NCBI RefSeq assembly: GCF_000020685.1
Contig: NC_012526.1
Coordinates: 1,218,001-1,282,000 of the forward strand
Direction: 5' to 3'
Origin: Deinococcus deserti VCD115
GTDB lineage: Bacteria > Deinococcota > Deinococci > Deinococcales > Deinococcaceae
Length of the DNA: 64,000 nt
The notes under the pieces were generated by a model that saw nothing but the letters and a program-made list of their open reading frames with translations, made no database searches and was not told the DNA's origin. Positions within the stretch are counted from its first letter, which is position 1. Each line of letters starts with the position of its first letter. A program made the translations under genes and the position numbers. Positions 43,150 through 53,281 of this stretch are shown piece after piece.

Positions 43150-43953
43150 TCAGGACACCACCGTTCCGGCGCCTTCCAGTGCGGCTGTAACGGGCTGTCC
43201 AGCGCGGGCGTCTCCGAAAATGACCCGTTTGACGCCGCCCTGCACAGCCTCAGCAGCGCCCAGCACCTTTTTCTTCATTCGGTCCTGCGCAAATTCCAGG
43301 TAGTCCTCGACATTGCTGGCTGGAATCTCGCGGATCAGGCTGCTTTCGTCGGGATAGGCGCGCAGCAGGCCAGGCACGTTGGACAGCAGCAGCAGGGCGT
43401 CTGCCTTCAGGGCCACGGCCAGAGCCGCCGCCGCGCGGTCCCCGTCGACATTGATGGCCACCCCCTCATAGCTGGCTGCGGGCGGGGTCAGCACCGGCAG
43501 GTAGCCGGCGCCCAGCAGGAGCTCGATGAGTTCTGTGTTGACCTTCTCCACGGTCCCGGTGTGGTCCCCCCGCAGCACCTTGACCTTGCCGTTTTCCACT
43601 GCCCGTACGCTGTCCTTGTGACGGCCTTCGAATATGCGGCCGTCGAGCCCTGAAAGGCCCACTGCGTTGACCCCGAGCCTCTGCAAACGCTCGACGATGC
43701 CCTTGTTCATCTTGCCGCAGTACACCATCTCGAAGATTTCCAGGGTCTCGCGGTCGGTAAAGCGGGAGGTGTAGCCGCTGGGACTGGTCACGAAACGGGG
43801 GGGATGTCCCAGTGCTTCGGCAATGCGGTTTGTTTCGCCGCTGCCGCCATGCACGAGCACCAGCCGTTCGCCCGCCTTCCAGCGGGCCGCGAGGTCGGCA
43901 CAGACAGCGTCGTAATCAATCCCGGCACTTCCGCCGACTTTCACGATGATCAT
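43150..43953 (-). CDS. lysZ: [LysW]-aminoadipate/[LysW]-glutamate kinase
   Basis: A 267-residue amino-acid kinase family enzyme that phosphorylates the carboxylate of LysW-carried aminoadipate (or glutamate). Ile-Ile-Val-Lys-Val-Gly-Gly-Ser and Leu-Val-His-Gly-Gly-Ser bind phosphate. Long stretches such as Ile-Ala-Glu-Ala-Leu-Gly-His-Pro-Pro-Arg-Phe and Leu-Glu-Ile-Phe-Glu-Met-Val-Tyr-Cys-Gly match, from memory, Thermus LysZ rather than bacterial ArgB. It works just before LysY (31546-32589). The start is ATG 43953, with AAGG upstream; the promoter region holds an AT-rich inverted repeat. Confidence 0.93.
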   Translation of the reverse strand: MIIVKVGGSAGIDYDAVCADLAARWKAGERLVLVHGGSGETNRIAEALGHPPRFVTSPSGYTSRFTDRETLEIFEMVYCGKMNKGIVERLQRLGVNAVGLSGLDGRIFEGRHKDSVRAVENGKVKVLRGDHTGTVEKVNTELIELLLGAGYLPVLTPPAASYEGVAINVDGDRAAAALAVALKADALLLLSNVPGLLRAYPDESSLIREIPASNVEDYLEFAQDRMKKKVLGAAEAVQGGVKRVIFGDARAGQPVTAALEGAGTVVS

Positions 43954-43971
43954 AGTGCGAACCTTAGCATA

Positions 43972-43989
43972 TGACAATAAATAATGTCA
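43972..43989. promoter_or_regulatory. AT-rich inverted repeat at the lysZ promoter
   Basis: TGACA-N8-TGTCA with an AT-only spacer, overlapping possible TATGCT and TTGACA elements 20-35 nt before lysZ. It stands out in GC-rich DNA and may be an operator for lysZ. Confidence 0.45.
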
Positions 43990-43997
43990 AAGGATTT

Positions 43998-44327
43998 TCA
44001 AATGTAAAATCTTTGCAGCAGATGTAGCGTTCCAACCACAGCACATGCCGTCACCCATCCCAGAGCAATCGGCCGGTAGATTCGCTGATACGACGCTTTC
44101 CGAGTCTTGTGACGAAGCAGGAGCTGCGCAGCCAGAGATCCCGCCCAGCCTCCCCAGGCTTCCAGGCGATGCAGGTTTTTTTCAGGCGTGCGCCGCCTCA
44201 ACTGCGTCGCCAGACGCTTGTCATGCCCCATGGCGATAAAGGCAACCATGCCCCAGATGATCTGCCAGGCCACAAAGAGGCGTACCGCGATCTCCAGAAC
44301 CTCAGTGGTGTCGAGCCTGCCTATCAC
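43998..44327 (-). CDS. DUF1294 family membrane protein
   Basis: A 109-residue protein with membrane helices at about residues 12-30 and 85-105. The family pattern Met-Gly-His-Asp-Lys-Arg-Leu-Ala and Arg-Arg-Thr-Pro-Glu-x-x-Leu, then Trp-Gly-Gly-Trp-Ala-Gly-Ser and Arg-His-Lys-Thr-Arg-Lys-Ala-Ser-Tyr, is clear. Function is unknown. GTG 44327 is chosen because it overlaps the ispH stop by 4 nt (GTGA), showing coupling; an ATG at 44396 would lie far inside ispH. Confidence 0.85.
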   Translation of the reverse strand: MIGRLDTTEVLEIAVRLFVAWQIIWGMVAFIAMGHDKRLATQLRRRTPEKNLHRLEAWGGWAGSLAAQLLLRHKTRKASYQRIYRPIALGWVTACAVVGTLHLLQRFYI

Positions 44328-45328
44328 TGCATGGTGCGCGGCAGCTGGTCGGTCGGCAGGATCTTGCGAGGCTCCCGGAATTCTATGTTCTCCCACTCGC
44401 CTTCCTCGGTGACCTGCAAGAGAGGATTGAGCGAACGGAAATGCTCGACCACAGCCTGAACCAGATCATCCGGGGTACTTGCCGCACTCGTGATGCCTAC
44501 CGAGCGCACCCCACTCAAGTCCAGCATCTGCAGGTCCGCCACAGTCTCGAGCCGCTCGGCCCGGCCGCAAAGGCTGCGGGCCAGTTCCAGCAGACGCATG
44601 CCGTTGCTGCTGTGGGTACTGGTCAGGACCAGGAACATATCCACCACCGGTGCGATGGCCTTGACGGCGTCCTGACGGTTCTTGGTGGCGTAGCACAGGT
44701 CCTCGCTGGGAGGCACGACCAGCGCCGGAAAGCGGCTCCGGAGCACATCCACTGTGCGGCGTGTGTCGTCCACACTGAGCGTCGTCTGCGTGAGCACCAC
44801 GACTCTTGAGGGATCAGGCACCTCCACCGTATGCGGATCGTTGAGCCCCGAGTCTTCGTTGTGCGCCTGTCCCAGAACGCCCACCAGGATGGTATGGTCC
44901 GGCGCCTCTCCGCGGGTACCGATGACTTCCTGGTGCCGGGCACTGTCGCCGATCAGCAGAATGGTATAGCCCTCGCGGGCATATTTCTTGGCCTCGGTGT
45001 GAACTTTCGTGACCAGTGGGCAGGTAGCGTCAATGGTCGCCAGACCCAGCTGCCGGGCACGTTCGCGCACCACCGGGCTAATGCCGTGGGCACTGAAGAT
45101 CACGGTCTCGCCGTTTTCAGGGAGCGCCTCGATGGCGTCGAGGTCCTCAACAAAGTGAACACCGCCGCCCGCGCGCAACCGCTCGACCACCGTGTGGTTA
45201 TGGACAATGGAGTGGTACACCGTGACTGGCTTTTCCTCAGTGCGGGCCGCTTTCTCCACCGCCTGGATGGCCATGACCACGCCCGCGCAAAAGCCCCGCG
45301 GTTTGGCCAGATGAATGCGCTCGATCAT
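44324..45328 (-). CDS. ispH: 4-hydroxy-3-methylbut-2-enyl diphosphate reductase
   Basis: A 334-residue iron-sulfur enzyme, last step of the MEP isoprenoid pathway, making IPP and DMAPP (here needed for carotenoids and menaquinone). Cluster ligands: Cys14 in Pro-Arg-Gly-Phe-Cys-Ala-Gly-Val, a Cys in Asp-Ala-Thr-Cys-Pro-Leu-Val, and a Cys in Asp-Leu-Cys-Tyr-Ala-Thr-Lys-Asn-Arg. The active-site Thr-Gln-Thr-Thr-Leu-Ser is present. The start at ATG 45328 is set by TACACT 7 nt upstream, excluding a longer frame to 45412. Confidence 0.96.
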   Translation of the reverse strand: MIERIHLAKPRGFCAGVVMAIQAVEKAARTEEKPVTVYHSIVHNHTVVERLRAGGGVHFVEDLDAIEALPENGETVIFSAHGISPVVRERARQLGLATIDATCPLVTKVHTEAKKYAREGYTILLIGDSARHQEVIGTRGEAPDHTILVGVLGQAHNEDSGLNDPHTVEVPDPSRVVVLTQTTLSVDDTRRTVDVLRSRFPALVVPPSEDLCYATKNRQDAVKAIAPVVDMFLVLTSTHSSNGMRLLELARSLCGRAERLETVADLQMLDLSGVRSVGITSAASTPDDLVQAVVEHFRSLNPLLQVTEEGEWENIEFREPRKILPTDQLPRTMQ

Positions 45329-45335
45329 GTCAGAC

Positions 45336-45341
45336 AGTGTA
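45336..45341 (-). promoter_or_regulatory. -10 box TACACT, leaderless promoter of ispH
   Basis: TACACT ends 7 nt before ATG 45328 on the minus strand. Confidence 0.65.
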
Positions 45342-45535
45342 GGGGAGAGCCGGGTTGCAAAAAGCGAGAGGAATGAGCCTTGGACGCCATCTGCCCCTGT
45401 CCCGGCTGGCACGCCCTGCCCTCAGCACCGCTGCGCCAATAGCGCTCGTAGTCACCAGTAGAAACGACATTTTCCAGGTCTCTTTGGTCCAGACGCAGGC
45501 CCCATCCAAGTGAATGCCCGGCCACTGTGGCCGAA

Positions 45536-47209
<1,674 letters not shown>

Positions 47210-47216
47210 GCCGGGC

Positions 47217-47222
47217 ATTCTA
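47217..47222 (-). promoter_or_regulatory. -10 box TAGAAT, leaderless promoter of the PlsY/AAR-like fusion
   Basis: TAGAAT ends 7 nt before ATG 47209. The upstream in-frame ATG 47218 uses the last bases of this box and so cannot be in the transcript. Confidence 0.6.
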
Positions 47223-47330
47223 GACCAGCCGCACCTGGAATCAGCGCGGGCCTCCGGATCTGCCGGATCACTCGCCTGCTATGTAGGGCTAAAGCAGATC
47301 TGGTTGGCTGGCGACCGCTGTCACAAAGAT

Positions 47331-48041
47331 CTACAGTTCCTGGGCGTGATCCTGTTCCCAGACCAGGTCTCGCAATACCCAGCCACTGCCGGGGAAGCGT
47401 AGACCAAGGCGCAGTTCACCGAGCAGATATTCACGCACGACATGTACGTCCAGACCGCCTTCGACCAGGTCCCCCAGATTGCGTTCGCCGTCCAGTTCTT
47501 TGGCTACTGGATGCAGGTTGGCACGCTGGCCGGCTGGCATCATGCGCAGACTGAACCAGGCGAAATGATCCAGTGGTTCCAGGCGCCCTTCGCGAACGGC
47601 CTCGGTGACCTGCTGGGCAACATCAAAGAGCGGCACTTCCGACTCCCTTGACGCAGCACGGATGCTCAGGCCGTCTTCGCGGTCAAAGAGCCCCAGTTCT
47701 CCCCGGAAGTAGCGGCTGGGGCTGCCGATCACGGCGCACAACGTTTCCCACTCGTCGGCGGCCCGGGCCCAGTCGGTTGTGAAGTGTTCGTAAGGCCCCA
47801 GCGGCGTGCCAGTGACCTCGCGAGGCACAAACTGAAAAGAGCCGGATTCGGGCAGCAGCGGCGCTGCCTGGAGGGCCTCGCGACCCATCCAGTCGAGGAT
47901 GCCACCAGCGACGATCTCGCCCTGCCGGAAGGCCACGGTAAAGGGTACGTTCGTCTGCACGTCCAGAACCCCAGTCTGACGGGTGGCATGCACGAGTTCG
48001 AGCACACCCAGGAGCGGAAGATCAGTCAGCAAACCCTGCAT
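47331..48041 (-). CDS. DUF4388 (PATAN) domain protein
   Basis: A 236-residue protein. The N-terminal 100 residues follow the DUF4388 pattern: Met-x-Gly-x-Leu-x-x-Leu-Pro-Leu-x-x-Val-Leu-Glu-Leu-Val, then Gly-Val-Leu-Asp-Val and a strand with Val-Ala-Phe-Arg-Gln-Gly-Glu-Ile-Val. Such domains occur in two-component and gliding-type signalling proteins, often as scaffolds. The remaining 130 residues are unknown. The start ATG 48041 lies 8 nt after TAGGCT. It stands between nnrDE and the PlsY/AAR-like gene, all on the minus strand. Confidence 0.85.
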   Translation of the reverse strand: MQGLLTDLPLLGVLELVHATRQTGVLDVQTNVPFTVAFRQGEIVAGGILDWMGREALQAAPLLPESGSFQFVPREVTGTPLGPYEHFTTDWARAADEWETLCAVIGSPSRYFRGELGLFDREDGLSIRAASRESEVPLFDVAQQVTEAVREGRLEPLDHFAWFSLRMMPAGQRANLHPVAKELDGERNLGDLVEGGLDVHVVREYLLGELRLGLRFPGSGWVLRDLVWEQDHAQEL

Positions 48042-48049
48042 TGCTGCCC

Positions 48050-48055
48050 AGCCTA
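48050..48055 (-). promoter_or_regulatory. -10 box TAGGCT before the DUF4388 gene
   Basis: TAGGCT ends 8 nt before ATG 48041. No palindrome of the 6021 type surrounds it. Confidence 0.5.
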
Positions 48056-48065
48056 GCACCCAACG

Positions 48066-49553
48066 TTAGACCCGGAACGACAGTCGTTCTCTTGTGGGGT
48101 GGGTCTCACTGGTCAAATCAGTCCAGGCAGCACCTAACTGGGAGGCCACATCAGTGGCACTCAGACCATAGCCGTGAAGCTGACCGGCACGTTCACCGGC
48201 ACGTGCATGGAGCCTGACCCCAGCCACAGCCGCCTGTACCACGTCCATTCCCTGTCCCAGAAGGGACGCCAGGATGCCGGAAAGGGTATCGCCCATTCCC
48301 GCGCTGGCCATCCCAGGATGTCCCCCCTGGGCAACACTCAGGCCCCCCGAATACGCAACGACACTGGGCCCGCCCTTGAGCACCACCACCCCGCCCAGCT
48401 GTTCCTGCAGGGCCCGGGCAGCCTCCAGGGGATAACGGGTCAGCTCCGGGGTGGAAGTCCTCAGCAGGCGCGCGGCCTCACCTGGATGAGGCGTCCACAG
48501 GCATGAGTCATGTCCATGACCTATCAATTCCGGTTGCAGGGCGTCGGCGTCCAGCACTGTGGGAATGTTCCACGACAGTACCCGGCGCGCGATATGAGCG
48601 GCGTCCGGACCCAGACCCATGCCCACGGCCACGGCGTCGGGCCGGCGGTCACCAAAGGCCCTGAACGCTGCGTCCCATACTGAATGACGGTGCACCATCA
48701 GTTCCGGCATCACCAGCGGGATTTCGGCCACCGAATGCACCGTGACCAGGCCCGAGCCGGTCCGCAGGGCTCCGGCAGCTGTCAGAGCGGCGGCTCCCAC
48801 TGTTCCCGGATGACCACCCAGAACCCAGACGTGTCCAGCCGTGCCTTTGTGCGCGTCGTTGCGGCGTGCCGGCAGCATGGCCCCCACCTCGGCGTCCGTA
48901 GGGCGCACAGCCAGTGCCTGTGCCTGCACCCACGCGGCAGGCACGGTCAGCGGCACCAGGGTCACGGCGCCTGCGCGCGCCGCCGATTCTCCGAACAGCA
49001 GGGCTGGCTTCCAGCCCATCAGGCTCACCGTGTGCTGTGCCTGCACGGCAAGGCCCGCCTCGGCGCTGTGGGCGTCTATTCCACTGGGAATGTCGATACT
49101 CAGAACTGGGCAGCTCGCCGCGTTAATGATGTGAACAAGCGTGTCCAGTGGGGCCCGCAGAGGTGGTGTGAACCCGGTGCCCAGCAGACCGTCCACAAGC
49201 AGAGCGGCAGCCTCCACCGAGCGCTGCGCCGCTGCTGCTTTCAGCGGGCGGCACGCCACCCCTACGGCCTGCAGGCGGCGGCGGTTGAGCTGTGTCAGCC
49301 GGTGACGGGCGGGCAGGGCCAGGACCTCCACCTCGCGGCCCTGCACATGCAGATGCCGGGCGGCCACCAGCGCGTCGCCCCCATTTGCTCCGCCTCCAGC
49401 CAGGAAGAGCACACGCCCAGCCGGATACTGTTGCTGAACAAGCCGGGCCACGGCTGATCCGGCCTCCTCCATCGCCAGGTCCAGCAGACCGGCGCGTTGC
49501 AGCTGCTGGTCCACTGCGGACGCCTGGGCCGCAGTCAGCACGTACTGGGGCAT
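48066..49553 (-). CDS. nnrDE: Bifunctional NAD(P)H-hydrate epimerase / ADP-dependent dehydratase
   Basis: A 495-residue repair enzyme for hydrated NAD(P)H. The N-terminal YjeF_N epimerase domain (about 1-205) has Gly-Gly-Gly-Ala-Asn-Gly-Gly-Asp-Ala-Leu-Val-Ala-Ala-Arg and Ile-Asp-Ile-Pro-Ser-Gly-Ile-Asp-Ala. The C-terminal ribokinase-like dehydratase has Gly-Thr-Ala-Gly-His-Val-Trp-Val-Leu-Gly-Gly near 243, Thr-Pro-His-Pro-Gly-Glu near 362, and Ala-Gly-Met-Gly-Asp-Thr-Leu-Ser-Gly near 432. Full-length fusion as in E. coli YjeF. GGGAGG lies 8 nt before ATG 49553; it follows the TPR gene by 16 nt and is probably cotranscribed. Confidence 0.94.
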   Translation of the reverse strand: MPQYVLTAAQASAVDQQLQRAGLLDLAMEEAGSAVARLVQQQYPAGRVLFLAGGGANGGDALVAARHLHVQGREVEVLALPARHRLTQLNRRRLQAVGVACRPLKAAAAQRSVEAAALLVDGLLGTGFTPPLRAPLDTLVHIINAASCPVLSIDIPSGIDAHSAEAGLAVQAQHTVSLMGWKPALLFGESAARAGAVTLVPLTVPAAWVQAQALAVRPTDAEVGAMLPARRNDAHKGTAGHVWVLGGHPGTVGAAALTAAGALRTGSGLVTVHSVAEIPLVMPELMVHRHSVWDAAFRAFGDRRPDAVAVGMGLGPDAAHIARRVLSWNIPTVLDADALQPELIGHGHDSCLWTPHPGEAARLLRTSTPELTRYPLEAARALQEQLGGVVVLKGGPSVVAYSGGLSVAQGGHPGMASAGMGDTLSGILASLLGQGMDVVQAAVAGVRLHARAGERAGQLHGYGLSATDVASQLGAAWTDLTSETHPTRERLSFRV

Positions 49554-49569
49554 GACGTAGGCCTCCCGG

Positions 49570-50445
49570 TCAGGCCCCGGCAGAGCGCATCAGCAGCACC
49601 ACGGCCAGAACCAGGACGACAAGAATGATCCAGCGCATATTCCTGAGCACCGGACTGCGGGCGTACTGTTCCTTGATATCGGCGCGGGTATCTTCCTGAG
49701 AGCGTTTGACACTCAGCCGCTGTCCACGCCGGATGGCGGCCACAGATTCACTGACCTTGCCCTGACGTCGCAGCGCCACCCCAAGGTTATGATGCCCGCC
49801 GTCGTAGTCGGGGTTGAGCGCAATAACTTCGCGGTAGCGCCGCTCAGCGCTGACAACATCTCCGGCTTCCAGGTCCAGATTGCCCAGATTGGTCAGCGCC
49901 CGGTAATGTTTGGGATCGGCCTGCAGAGCCTCTTCCAGCCGCAGGCGGCCCTGAATGGCGTCTCCCATCAGGGCACTGAGAATGCCCTGCATATTCAGTG
50001 CTTCGGCGCGCGTGAGCGGATGTGACAGGGCTGGCTCCAGACCGGAAGCCAGGGCGGCCGGGTCGGTCTCTTTCTGTAAGCCGTCGAGGCCGTCGAGTGC
50101 AGCTTCAAGTTGCTCGGGTGGCGCCGCAAGGCGAACCACGTCGCGCTCTGGGGCGTCGGCAGGAGCCCGGCCAAGTGCGGCGCGGTAGCCGTCCAGCGTA
50201 CTTCTGGCCTTGGAATAGCGGCGGGCGCGTACCTGCTCCTGAAACCCTGTCAGCAGCTCAAGCGCGTCCTGCACGTCTACGTCCATCTGCTGGGCGCGGG
50301 CGACCTGCGCAGCGCGTTCCCATTCTCCAGCCCGCACCAGTGAATCCAGGGTAGGGGGAACCAGAGGGGGTGATGCATACAGCTCAGGGGAGTCCTGGGC
50401 AGCGGTATGGGGCCCGCTCTGCCCGGAACGGACGGGATCACTCAT
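49570..50445 (-). CDS. Tail-anchored TPR repeat protein
   Basis: A 291-residue protein. The first 100 residues are helical and low in recognisable motifs; TPR units are visible at about 160-255 (Ala-Leu-Asn-Met-Gln-Gly-Ile-Leu, Ala-Leu-Thr-Asn-Leu-Gly-Asn-Leu-Asp-Leu-Glu-Ala-Gly-Asp, Gly-His-His-Asn-Leu-Gly-Val-Ala-Leu-Arg-Arg-Gln-Gly). One membrane helix ends the protein (about 268-288), so the repeats face the cytoplasm. Probably a scaffold for a membrane complex; partners unknown. The start ATG 50445 is fixed by TATACT 7 nt upstream. Confidence 0.85.
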   Translation of the reverse strand: MSDPVRSGQSGPHTAAQDSPELYASPPLVPPTLDSLVRAGEWERAAQVARAQQMDVDVQDALELLTGFQEQVRARRYSKARSTLDGYRAALGRAPADAPERDVVRLAAPPEQLEAALDGLDGLQKETDPAALASGLEPALSHPLTRAEALNMQGILSALMGDAIQGRLRLEEALQADPKHYRALTNLGNLDLEAGDVVSAERRYREVIALNPDYDGGHHNLGVALRRQGKVSESVAAIRRGQRLSVKRSQEDTRADIKEQYARSPVLRNMRWIILVVLVLAVVLLMRSAGA

Positions 50446-50452
50446 GCCGGAG

Positions 50453-50460
50453 AGTATACT
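50453..50460. promoter_or_regulatory. Palindromic -10 element AGTATACT shared by divergent genes
   Basis: On the minus strand TATACT (50458-50453) is 7 nt before ATG 50445 of the TPR gene. On the plus strand TATACT (50455-50460) points to rsmA, whose start with ribosome binding site is about 118 nt away. One 8-bp palindrome can serve as -10 in both directions. Confidence 0.6.
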
Positions 50461-50577
50461 GACGCGCTCAGCTGGCCGCCGTTGCGCCTGCCCATTGTGA
50501 TTCCTGCCCACGTTTCTTTGCCCCTGCTCAGAGTGCCCAAGCGTACCGAGCTCCTGAACCCAACTGCCGGAGACCCC

Positions 50578-51456
50578 GTGACCCTGCCTGATCCTGTCCC
50601 TACCACCACCGACCCCGCTGCCGACACCAAAGAGGCGCCGCTGTACTCGCCTGCGCGGGTCCGCGAGCTGCTGAACCGGCATGGACTGAGGCCCACCAAG
50701 AGCCTGGGGCAGAACTTCCTGATCGACGGGAATATTCTGCGAGCCATTGCCGAGGCCGGTGGGGCACAGGCCGGGGCACGCATTCTGGAGGTTGGACCGG
50801 GACTGGGGGTGCTGACCCGTGAAATCGCTTCGCGGGGCGCACATGTCACCGCCCTGGAAAAGGATGAGCGGCTGCGCCCGGCGCTGGCCGAGACTCTCGC
50901 AGGGCTGGATGTCGAGCTGATCTGGGGCGACGCGCTGGACTTTGACTATGCCAGCCTGCCCGAGGGCACGCGCGTGATCGCCAATCTGCCGTACTACATC
51001 ACGGGAGTGCTGCTCTCTCGCTTTATGCATGCCCCGGGCATCGTGTCGGCCACGGTCCTGGTACAAAAAGAAGTAGGCCAGCGCCTTGCTGCCCGGCCCG
51101 GTGAAGACGCCTACGGGTTCCTGAGTGCATTGGCAGCCCTGCACGGCAGTGTCCGGCATGTCCGCGATGTGCCCAAGGGTGCATTTCTCCCGGCCCCTGA
51201 CGTGACCAGCAGTGTGATCCGGCTGGACTTTGACCGGAGCCGCCCGGCTCCTGAAGCAGCCCTTTTGAAGTTTGTGGAAGGCGCGCTGCACCACCGACGC
51301 AAGACACTGCGCAATAACCTGCGCATGATCGGGCATGAAGGCCCGGCCATAGACGCTGCCCTGATTGCCGCCGGACTGCGCCCCGACGTGCGCGCCGAGG
51401 ACGTGCCCCTGAGCAAACTTGAAGACGTGGCGCGGCGTCTAGGCGTGGTACGGTAA
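50578..51456 (+). CDS. rsmA: 16S rRNA (adenine(1518)-N(6)/adenine(1519)-N(6))-dimethyltransferase
   Basis: A 292-residue enzyme (KsgA) that dimethylates two adenines in the 3' end of 16S rRNA during late 30S assembly. Lys-Ser-Leu-Gly-Gln-Asn-Phe-Leu-Ile-Asp is the family opening, Leu-Glu-Val-Gly-Pro-Gly-Leu-Gly-Val-Leu-Thr binds SAM, and Asn-Leu-Pro-Tyr-Tyr-Ile-Thr is catalytic motif IV. GTG 50578 is chosen because GGAG lies 5 nt before it and because the preceding codons form a Pro-rich tail not seen in the family. A leader of about 110 nt separates it from the shared TATACT element. Confidence 0.94.
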   Translation: MTLPDPVPTTTDPAADTKEAPLYSPARVRELLNRHGLRPTKSLGQNFLIDGNILRAIAEAGGAQAGARILEVGPGLGVLTREIASRGAHVTALEKDERLRPALAETLAGLDVELIWGDALDFDYASLPEGTRVIANLPYYITGVLLSRFMHAPGIVSATVLVQKEVGQRLAARPGEDAYGFLSALAALHGSVRHVRDVPKGAFLPAPDVTSSVIRLDFDRSRPAPEAALLKFVEGALHHRRKTLRNNLRMIGHEGPAIDAALIAAGLRPDVRAEDVPLSKLEDVARRLGVVR

Positions 51457-51525
51457 CATTTAAGGATCCTGATCCGCCTGCCTAACCCAGAAATTGTGGG
51501 CCGCGCTGCCGGCCCGGAGGACAAT

Positions 51526-52458
51526 GTGAAGTTTTACGTTATCGGTGACGTCACCGTCGACCACCTGTACCACCTAGATCGCCTGCCTGCTCCCGGCGAG
51601 GAAGTAGCCCCGATTCGTGCCAGCATGGAGCCCGGTGGAGCTGGAGGGACCATCAGCGTGACCCTCGCGCGCCTGGGCCACACCGTTACCCTGGCTGCCC
51701 GCGTGGGCGCCGACCCCTTTGCTGAGTATGCCCTGAGCCATGTGCGGCAGACCGGGGTCAGTGAAAGCGCGATTCAGCGTGATCCGGAAGTGCTGACGAG
51801 CACGATTACCGTTATGCAGACGGCCAGTGGCCAGCGCGCCATGATCAGCGACGGCGCCGCCAACCGGCTGCTTGATCCTGCGAAGCTCAAGAAGAAGGAT
51901 GTCGAAGGAGCCGACGCTCTGATCGTGAGTGCCTACAGCCTGACTGAAGGCCCACAGCGTGAATACGCCCTCAAGGCTATTGATCTGGCCCGGGGTGCCA
52001 AGAAGCCGGTGCCGGTGTTTATTGACCTGGGTGCCGGCGCGGTCAACCGGGCAGGTACCAGCCTGCTCGGTAGCGTGATTCAGGCGGACTACCTGATGCT
52101 CAACCAGCACGAGCTCTTGGCCCTGACCGGCACCAACAGCATCAGTGCGGCGTTGGCCCAGCTGGGCAGCAAGGGTGCCCAGCGAGTGATCGTCAAAGTC
52201 GGCAAGATGGGCTCAATCGTATGGACCCCCACGGAAACGGAACTGGTCGACGCTGTGACCCTTGCGGAGAACCTGGTCGACTCCACGGGAGCGGGTGACA
52301 CTTTTACCGGGGCCTTTGCCCACGCGGTGATGACCGGAGCGTCACTGGCCGAGGCTGCGCGTGCGGCCAATGCTGCGGGCGCCCTGTCGGTGACAAGCTT
52401 TGGTGCTCAGGAACGGCCTATTACCCCGGCTGATCTGGCACAGGTCCTGAAGCAGTAG
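51526..52458 (+). CDS. PfkB family carbohydrate kinase
   Basis: A 310-residue ribokinase-fold sugar kinase. Val-Ile-Gly-Asp-Val-Thr-Val-Asp at the start, Gly-Gly-Ala-Gly-Gly-Thr near residue 39 for sugar binding, Asn-Gln-His-Glu-Leu near 200, and the C-terminal PfkB signature Asp-Ser-Thr-Gly-Ala-Gly-Asp-Thr-Phe with the catalytic Asp. The substrate may be ribose, adenosine, fructose or a nucleoside; not decidable from sequence. GTG 51526 follows GGAGG with 5 nt between. It is 69 nt after rsmA and may be in one transcript with it. Confidence 0.9.
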   Translation: MKFYVIGDVTVDHLYHLDRLPAPGEEVAPIRASMEPGGAGGTISVTLARLGHTVTLAARVGADPFAEYALSHVRQTGVSESAIQRDPEVLTSTITVMQTASGQRAMISDGAANRLLDPAKLKKKDVEGADALIVSAYSLTEGPQREYALKAIDLARGAKKPVPVFIDLGAGAVNRAGTSLLGSVIQADYLMLNQHELLALTGTNSISAALAQLGSKGAQRVIVKVGKMGSIVWTPTETELVDAVTLAENLVDSTGAGDTFTGAFAHAVMTGASLAEAARAANAAGALSVTSFGAQERPITPADLAQVLKQ

Positions 52459-52478
52459 GCTTCAGCCGGAATCTGGAT

Positions 52479-52511
52479 CAGTGAGGTGCCCTTGATCGGG
52501 GCACCTCACTG
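52479..52511. terminator. Long hairpin between the PfkB kinase and methyltransferase genes
   Basis: Perfect 13-bp stem CAGTGAGGTGCCC / GGGCACCTCACTG with a 7-nt loop, between convergent genes. There is little T after it on either strand, but the stem is very stable. Confidence 0.7.
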
Positions 52512-52517
52512 GCTGTG

Positions 52518-53258
52518 CTATATGACGCGGCTCTGAAACACCATGACATCGCTGCGGCTGTCCAGGGGCCCACCCTGAAAGCTGCCGGTGACTTTCGGGG
52601 ACTCAAAGCCCGCGAAGCGCAACAACCATTCGACCTCATAGCGCGTGTAGTAACGCTGGGTCAGGGTGTAATGCTGTCTGGTCAGACGGCCGTCCGGCTG
52701 CGTGGTGTCCACGTGATATTCGGTGGTGATGTGCTGGCGGGCTTTGTTGTGCCGCTGCACCAGGAAGATATCGCGGCGTGATCCGTCCGGAGCATGGAAC
52801 GTTTCTCCCTCATGGCGTAGGGTGTTCATCTTCCCGAAGCGCGGCACGTACAGGTCGAATACGAATGGAGTCCCTTTCGGGGCGTGAGTCCTCAGGTTTT
52901 CCAGCGCCTGAAGTTGTTCGCTGGGCGTGTAGAGGTGCATCAGGGCGTTGAACGGTGCGATCAGCAGGGAAAACTGCTCATCCAGACGGAAGGTGCGGAC
53001 GTCCCCCTGCACAAACTGCGGCTGTAGCCCGTCGCGCGCAGCGCGGCTCCTGGCGCGCTCGATCATGCGGGCGCTGGGCTCCAGGCCGATGACATCCACC
53101 CCTTTGCGCGAAAGGAATGTGGTGACTCGGCCCGTGCCAGCCCCGACTTCCAGTACCTTGCCGCCCGCCCGCTGTGCTATGCCGGCATAGAAGTGCAGGT
53201 CATCCCGGTACAGGTCGTACTGGTGATCGTACAGGTCAGCGAACTCGTCGTAATTCAC
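52518..53258 (-). CDS. Class I SAM-dependent methyltransferase
   Basis: A 246-residue enzyme. SAM motif I is Val-Leu-Glu-Val-Gly-Ala-Gly-Thr-Gly-Arg near residue 36, the acidic residue ending strand 2 is in Gly-Leu-Glu-Pro-Ser, and Gly-Asp-Val-Arg-Thr-Phe near 87 gives motif II. The N-terminal Tyr-Asp-x-x-Ala-Asp-Leu-Tyr-Asp is common in small-molecule methyltransferases. Substrate unknown. The GTG start 53258 is 7 nt after CATACT, close to the leaderless pattern. It lies 23 nt after the deacetylase gene stop. Confidence 0.88.
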   Translation of the reverse strand: MNYDEFADLYDHQYDLYRDDLHFYAGIAQRAGGKVLEVGAGTGRVTTFLSRKGVDVIGLEPSARMIERARSRAARDGLQPQFVQGDVRTFRLDEQFSLLIAPFNALMHLYTPSEQLQALENLRTHAPKGTPFVFDLYVPRFGKMNTLRHEGETFHAPDGSRRDIFLVQRHNKARQHITTEYHVDTTQPDGRLTRQHYTLTQRYYTRYEVEWLLRFAGFESPKVTGSFQGGPLDSRSDVMVFQSRVI

Positions 53259-53265
53259 AGGCGTC

Positions 53266-53271
53266 AGTATG
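53266..53271 (-). promoter_or_regulatory. -10 box CATACT before the methyltransferase gene
   Basis: CATACT ends 7 nt before GTG 53258 on the minus strand; one base off TATACT. Confidence 0.45.
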
Positions 53272-53281
53272 GCTGGGCAAC

